64,000 bases of DNA from Sialis fuliginosa (Eukaryota > Arthropoda > Insecta > Megaloptera > Sialidae). The position numbers were made by a program, and so were the translations under genes. This document shows positions 60,416 through 64,000 of this stretch, in pieces; positions within the stretch are counted from its first letter, which is position 1; each line of letters opens with the position of its first letter. Where the stretch lies: NCBI GenBank assembly GCA_961205875.1, contig OY540812.1:28281098-28345097 (forward strand). The letters run 5' to 3'. A model generated the notes under the pieces. It saw nothing but the letters and a program-made list of their open reading frames with translations. It was not told the DNA's origin and ran no database searches.

Positions 60416-60852
60416 ATTAACCCTTAACTACTCGCGCTAATTTAAAAAATTATATCATTTGTATGGTGAAAACAATTAGATTTATTTTAACCCTAGATGG
60501 CTAATGTAGTCGTTCCGACTAACACAGCGAACATTTTTTGCTCTATCTCTCTAACTAGTTAATGTATCGCGTTGGTTCCTCATGCCAACTCAATCGTCGG
60601 CAAGTAGTGGGGAATAACTGGGTCATGTGGGTAAGTGTCACCATTTTCGATATACGAAGTTCTTATTAGTCGAATCGACTAATGAATAGCCTCTTCCTAA
60701 CTTTTTTGTTATATGCTAAATATGTATTAAAAATATATTCGAATTTTTAATTTTTTTTAGTCAAAGTAAGTTTATTTAGTAAAAAAAGAAGAATAAAGAT
60801 TTTGTTTTGTTCCTTCTACAAAAGATTTTTAAAACCATTCATCAGGATCTTA
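60416..60852. repeat. Repeat with TTAACCCT words and TTAGTCGAATCGACTAA
   Basis: TTAACCCTTAACTACTCGCG (60418) and TTAACCCTAGATGGCTAATG (60489) resemble piggyBac-type ends. A palindromic TTAGTCGAATCGACTAA at about 60667 recurs as a direct repeat at about 61610, each followed by an ATGAA and GCCTCT word. The piggyBac at 60857 lies between the two direct repeats. Confidence 0.45.
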
Positions 60853-60856
60853 TTAA

Positions 60857-61447
60857 CACTAGAAAGACGGGAAAATCTACTTACCTACAAAGACGGCGAC
60901 CGGTCAAATGACTACAAATTTAGTAAATATCTTTTTTTATGAGTAATTTAAAGTAAAGAAATAAAACAAGATCTAATGTATGATTAATTTTAATATTCAC
61001 ACACAATTTTTACATTTCATCTTCGGGTATATTTTGCAAAATAGAAAGTATTTCGTTATCTCGAAGCCCTCGAGACATTTTTTCACAAATTACTCACAAT
61101 AATATCGATCCACAATTACAGGCGGTCGAAACTATACTGACCACTGCTTTGACTGATAAAATAAAAGCAATTCATATACGTATTTATTGTTGTACCCTCT
61201 CAACAACAATTAAAAACATACAACAATTACAGATCATAACCGTCAAAAGACCGCCGCCGTCTTTGTCGGTATATCAATATTTTAAACAATAAAGAAAAGA
61301 CATGTGAATTATTTTGATACATAGTATCATTTAACTACTAGTATTAATAAAAGTCACAAAGTCTCAGTACGGTAAGTCAAATAGTTTTTGAATTATTCAA
61401 TATTGAAATTGAAATTACCGTCAATGACTGCTCCCGTCTTTCTAGTG
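60857..61447 (-). mobile_element. piggyBac deletion derivative
   Basis: TTAA at 60853-60856 and 61448-61451; 16-bp inverted ends CACTAGAAAGACGGGA, differing only by the next base. GACCGCCGCCGTCTTTGTCGG near 61250 and ACAAAGACGGCGACCGGTC near 60887 are inner inverted repeats of the kind piggyBac elements carry. A transposase start lies on the minus strand. The rest of the gene is gone. Confidence 0.9.
61010..61078 (-). pseudogene. piggyBac transposase N-terminal remnant
   Basis: On the minus strand ATG opens 22 codons, MSRGLRDNEILSILQNIPED plus two residues, then TAA. This fits the short acidic start typical of piggyBac-family transposases, here cut off where the internal deletion begins. It is positioned some 370 bp inside the right-hand end, so the promoter and 5' leader side of the parent element are retained. 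Confidence 0.7.
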
Positions 61448-61451
61448 TTAA

Positions 61452-62210
61452 AAGTAGATTAAGATTGAATTTTGTAACTTGGAATAAATTTTTTTTTACA
61501 AAAACTGTGTTTTTCATTTATATTCCTCTAAAATAGGTAATGTATAATAGTTACAAAAAACGTAAAAACAAATCAAATATAATAATTACGTATATAATTA
61601 ATGATGTTAGTCGAATCGACTTATGAAACGCCTCTGCGAAGATAAAAATATTTTATTTTAGCCTTAATGAAAATGATCCCCTTAAGGTACAGACGGTACA
61701 GTTGAAATTTATAAAGCAAAACTGAATATTTTATAACAAATGTGAGTAACTTTTTTTAGCATGTCTATCTAGCTACACATAAATATAGCTTAAATCATAT
61801 TCTTAAATTATTTCTTTCTAAAGGTCTAGTAAATTACCATTTCAAACAAAAGTAGTACAAAATGATTCTTCTGGATCATTATACAGTACTGGAAACAAGG
61901 CATAAATAAAATATTTATTATAATAATCAGATATGAGATTAGATAATTAACTAAATTAAGTAAGTAAAAATGATATTTAAACTTTAACTTGCAGTAATTC
62001 AACTGAATTGCATGTATTTACCTAGGTATTAAATATAGAGCTGCATACGACACAAGAATCTCGTCTTATCTCGGTCTCAAATTTCAAAATTAAAAGTCTC
62101 GTCTTATTTTAATAGTCTTATTAAAATAATAACTATAATAATTATTACTGCATAAATTAAAGTTTTTTAATTATTTTTTTTTGTAAAATCATTAAGAAGA
62201 TACATGTAAA
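61452..62210. other. AT-rich stretch without a recognised gene
   Basis: Only the direct repeat near 61610 described at 60416 is notable. Confidence 0.5.
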
Positions 62211-62715
62211 CCCTTAACTTGTATCTTGGCGGCCACAGATCATGCTGTTATGTTTTTCTAAAAATCTAAGCATCGTGTGCACCCGCCATTTTAAGTAATC
62301 TTATTATGGGGCGTTCGTAGCGGGTACCGGAGTTTGGCGCATTAGCACCTTCAGGGAGAGTGTGTGTGGGGACCCGCCGACCGTCGCTATATCAGTTGAT
62401 TTTGCTTGTGTGTTTTTTTAATTGTTAATTATATGAAATATGTGTTAAAATCTTTCCTAAAGTTAGTTTTCTCAGAGATTTTGTAGGTACCTATAAAATA
62501 CCCCAAAAAATTGTAGCTTTATTGTGATCTCTCGTTAAAGATAATTTATAAAATCTAGTTGATTACATAAAATGAGTGTATTATTTACCATTTATAAACT
62601 GTTCTCCAGTCTCATTATTGAAACTAGCTTGCCAAAAGCAAATCTTCAGTGAGAGCCGCAAATACCTCACGATACCAGTTACTTTTGTAAATACGGTACC
62701 ATGGAAGGGTTAAAT
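62211..62715. other. GC-rich island of unknown nature
   Basis: From about 62225 to 62400 the DNA is far richer in GC than its neighbours (GGGTACCGGAGTTTGGCGC, GGGGACCCGCCGACCGTCGC). A 41-codon minus frame, including VPTHTLPEGANAPNSGTRYE, is open across it. It sits between TAAACCCTTAACTTG (62208) and, on the right, ATGGAAGGGTTAA (62703), which could be ends of a TTAA-target element with a decayed left side. A promoter or first exon is the alternative. Confidence 0.3.
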
Positions 62716-63363
62716 AAAAAATATTGTTAATTTAAAATTCTTTTGTATCAAATTTTGAAGTAATATTTAATTAATTATAAGAAAATATATTTTTGCATGA
62801 AAGATATTACAAGTATTGTTCGATCATGAGAAAATTATCTTTATAAAAAATTTTGTTTGAAATATAAAACATAAACAAAAAATTAATTATAAATCGTTAA
62901 TTAAATATAGAGCGAAAGAAATTTTCCAAAGTAAACAGTGTGCTTTTAATGAATAATATTTTCTAAAGAATACTTTAAATAATTTATAACGTTTTCTTTA
63001 TTAATATTCATAACTTCAGCATCTTTATTAGCAGTATAAAAATTACTTATAGTTAATAAATTATATGTAATATAATTAGAATTTTTATAAACTTACACAT
63101 ACCCGATGGCCAATTAAAAGAGAAATAAAAAAAATAAAAAAACTTACACATATTTTATAAAAGAATAGTTTATATTATATGAACTACCAGTTTTATGTTT
63201 ACTTATTCTTATTAATTAAATAACCCGGAGATTAAATCTAAAATTATGCTGAAACCATATACTTTAGAACTAAATCTGCAGAATTTGTCTTTACATTTTC
63301 TAACTTTGGGTACGTAAATGGATGGACATTCAATTTAAAAATCACTGAAAAATACCGATTTTA

Positions 63364-63695
63364 TGTCCGGTATCATAAAGGACCTAACAAATTTGCTAGC
63401 TAGCAAGCACTCTCAAATGAGGTATCTAACTTATATAACAGTTCTTTTGGAGTTTGTTGATGACTTTGACAAGTTTCGCGCACGCGTTGTAGGTAAATAC
63501 CAACGGTATTAAAACAGTGGTGATGTTATGAAAATTATTTTGTACGGTGAAAGATGCCAACTGTGTTACAATTAGTTGAAGTGTCACTGCTCTAAATTCC
63601 ATAGCTAATCCATAGATACTAGTACAGAATTAATACCCCATTTGAAAGTAATGGCTACCTAGCAAATTTTGCTAGGTCCTTTATGATACCGGACA
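63364..63695. mobile_element. MITE family G, intact-looking copy
   Basis: Ends TGTCCGGTATCATAAAGGAC and its exact inverse. Same 332-bp length as the copy at 18055-18386. Flanks TTA and TTG are compatible with a 3-bp AT-rich duplication with one change. A TIR of about 45 bp includes GCTAGCTAGCAA-like words; the interior has GACTTTGACAAGTTTCGCG. No transposase. Confidence 0.8.
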
Positions 63696-63847
63696 TTGAT
63701 CTATAAATTTTTATTTTATTTATGTACTAGGTACCATTTTTACCATAGTTGTAAACTTAAGTCCATTATACGAAACTGTTACCAGAACTGAATGGCGGCT
63801 ATATTTTATCAAATGTCATTTTCATCATTTTCAATGTATAAAATATA

Positions 63848-64000
63848 AGGTACTGGCACCAGTTATGGCCGCTTTAAGAGCAAGGCTTACTATTTTTGTG
63901 ATTGACGGGTTTCTTTTTTGTAATTCTCATGAACTCATATTACTAATAAAACAAGTAACTCTTTATTTAATCAATTTAATTACCAAAGTCCGTAAATATA
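63848..64000 (+). mobile_element. MITE family F, cut by the window edge
   Basis: Begins AGGTACTGGCACCAGTTATG after TA (63846-63847) and matches 15687 onward to the last base of the window. Confidence 0.75.

Noticed and set aside
62225-62400. Calling the GC-rich island the first exon of the host gene
   Set aside because: No splice donor in the right frame or start context could be defended, and repeat-like flanks are an equal explanation.
1-64000. LTR retroelements, endogenous viruses, Polintons or broken toxin genes
   Set aside because: No paired long direct repeats with TG...CA ends, primer-binding sites, or gag, pol, env or capsid-like frames were seen; the larger repeats are inverted or Helitron copies.
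1-64000. CRISPR array or bacterial operon
   Set aside because: Tandem arrays here (21-bp, 41-bp, about 285-bp units) have no unique spacers, and gene structure is eukaryotic with introns.

Overview
This window is AT-rich, repeat-packed, intron-bearing DNA with no bacterial features. The transposon mix (Helitrons ending in CTAG, pogo/Tigger, piggyBac and hAT elements, many MITEs, repeats with GACAGACAGACGGACA-like tracts, short CCTAA runs) points to an insect. A hemipteroid or lepidopteran-like repertoire is my impression only; species cannot be read from the window.

Host coding sequence: only one host gene is supported, on the minus strand. An exon at 25218-24705 has a strong acceptor and a GTGAGC donor. 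It joins in phase, 3.2 kb further on, to a short last exon at 21549-21389. Together they give about 224 C-terminal residues of a Gln/Gly/Ser-rich, probably regulatory protein I do not recognise. Upstream exons are not visible: either the preceding intron runs beyond 38 kb to the window edge, or small exons were missed.

Layout. 1-13.6 kb: MITEs and fold-back elements (217-449, 3757-4309, 4491-4717, 4773-5032, 8941-9405, 11926-12720) and old repeats, one interrupted by another. 13.6-15.2 kb: a pogo-like element that keeps its DNA-binding domain and C-terminal zinc finger but has lost its catalytic core. 17.1-21.2 kb: a 4.1 kb chimeric Helitron ending 191 bp beyond the stop codon of the host gene. 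21.4-25.2 kb: the two host exons; their intron holds two piggyBac-like elements, one ending 34 bp from the splice donor. 25.2-44 kb: the upstream intron or flank, with two hAT elements with clear 8-bp duplications, a second Helitron family, several fold-backs and long AT-rich stretches. 44.2-49.75 kb: a short copy of the chimeric Helitron with a second long copy inserted into it in reverse. 55.66-58.11 kb: a fold-back holding a hAT element, which holds further repeats. 60.86-61.45 kb: a piggyBac deletion derivative that keeps the transposase start codon and 22 codons. 62-64 kb: an unexplained GC-rich island and two MITEs.

The main interest lies in the insertion order, which can be read directly from empty and filled sites, and in how closely recent insertions crowd the 3' end of the host gene. 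I saw no retroviral, LTR or Polinton-like element and no CRISPR, tRNA or rRNA gene.
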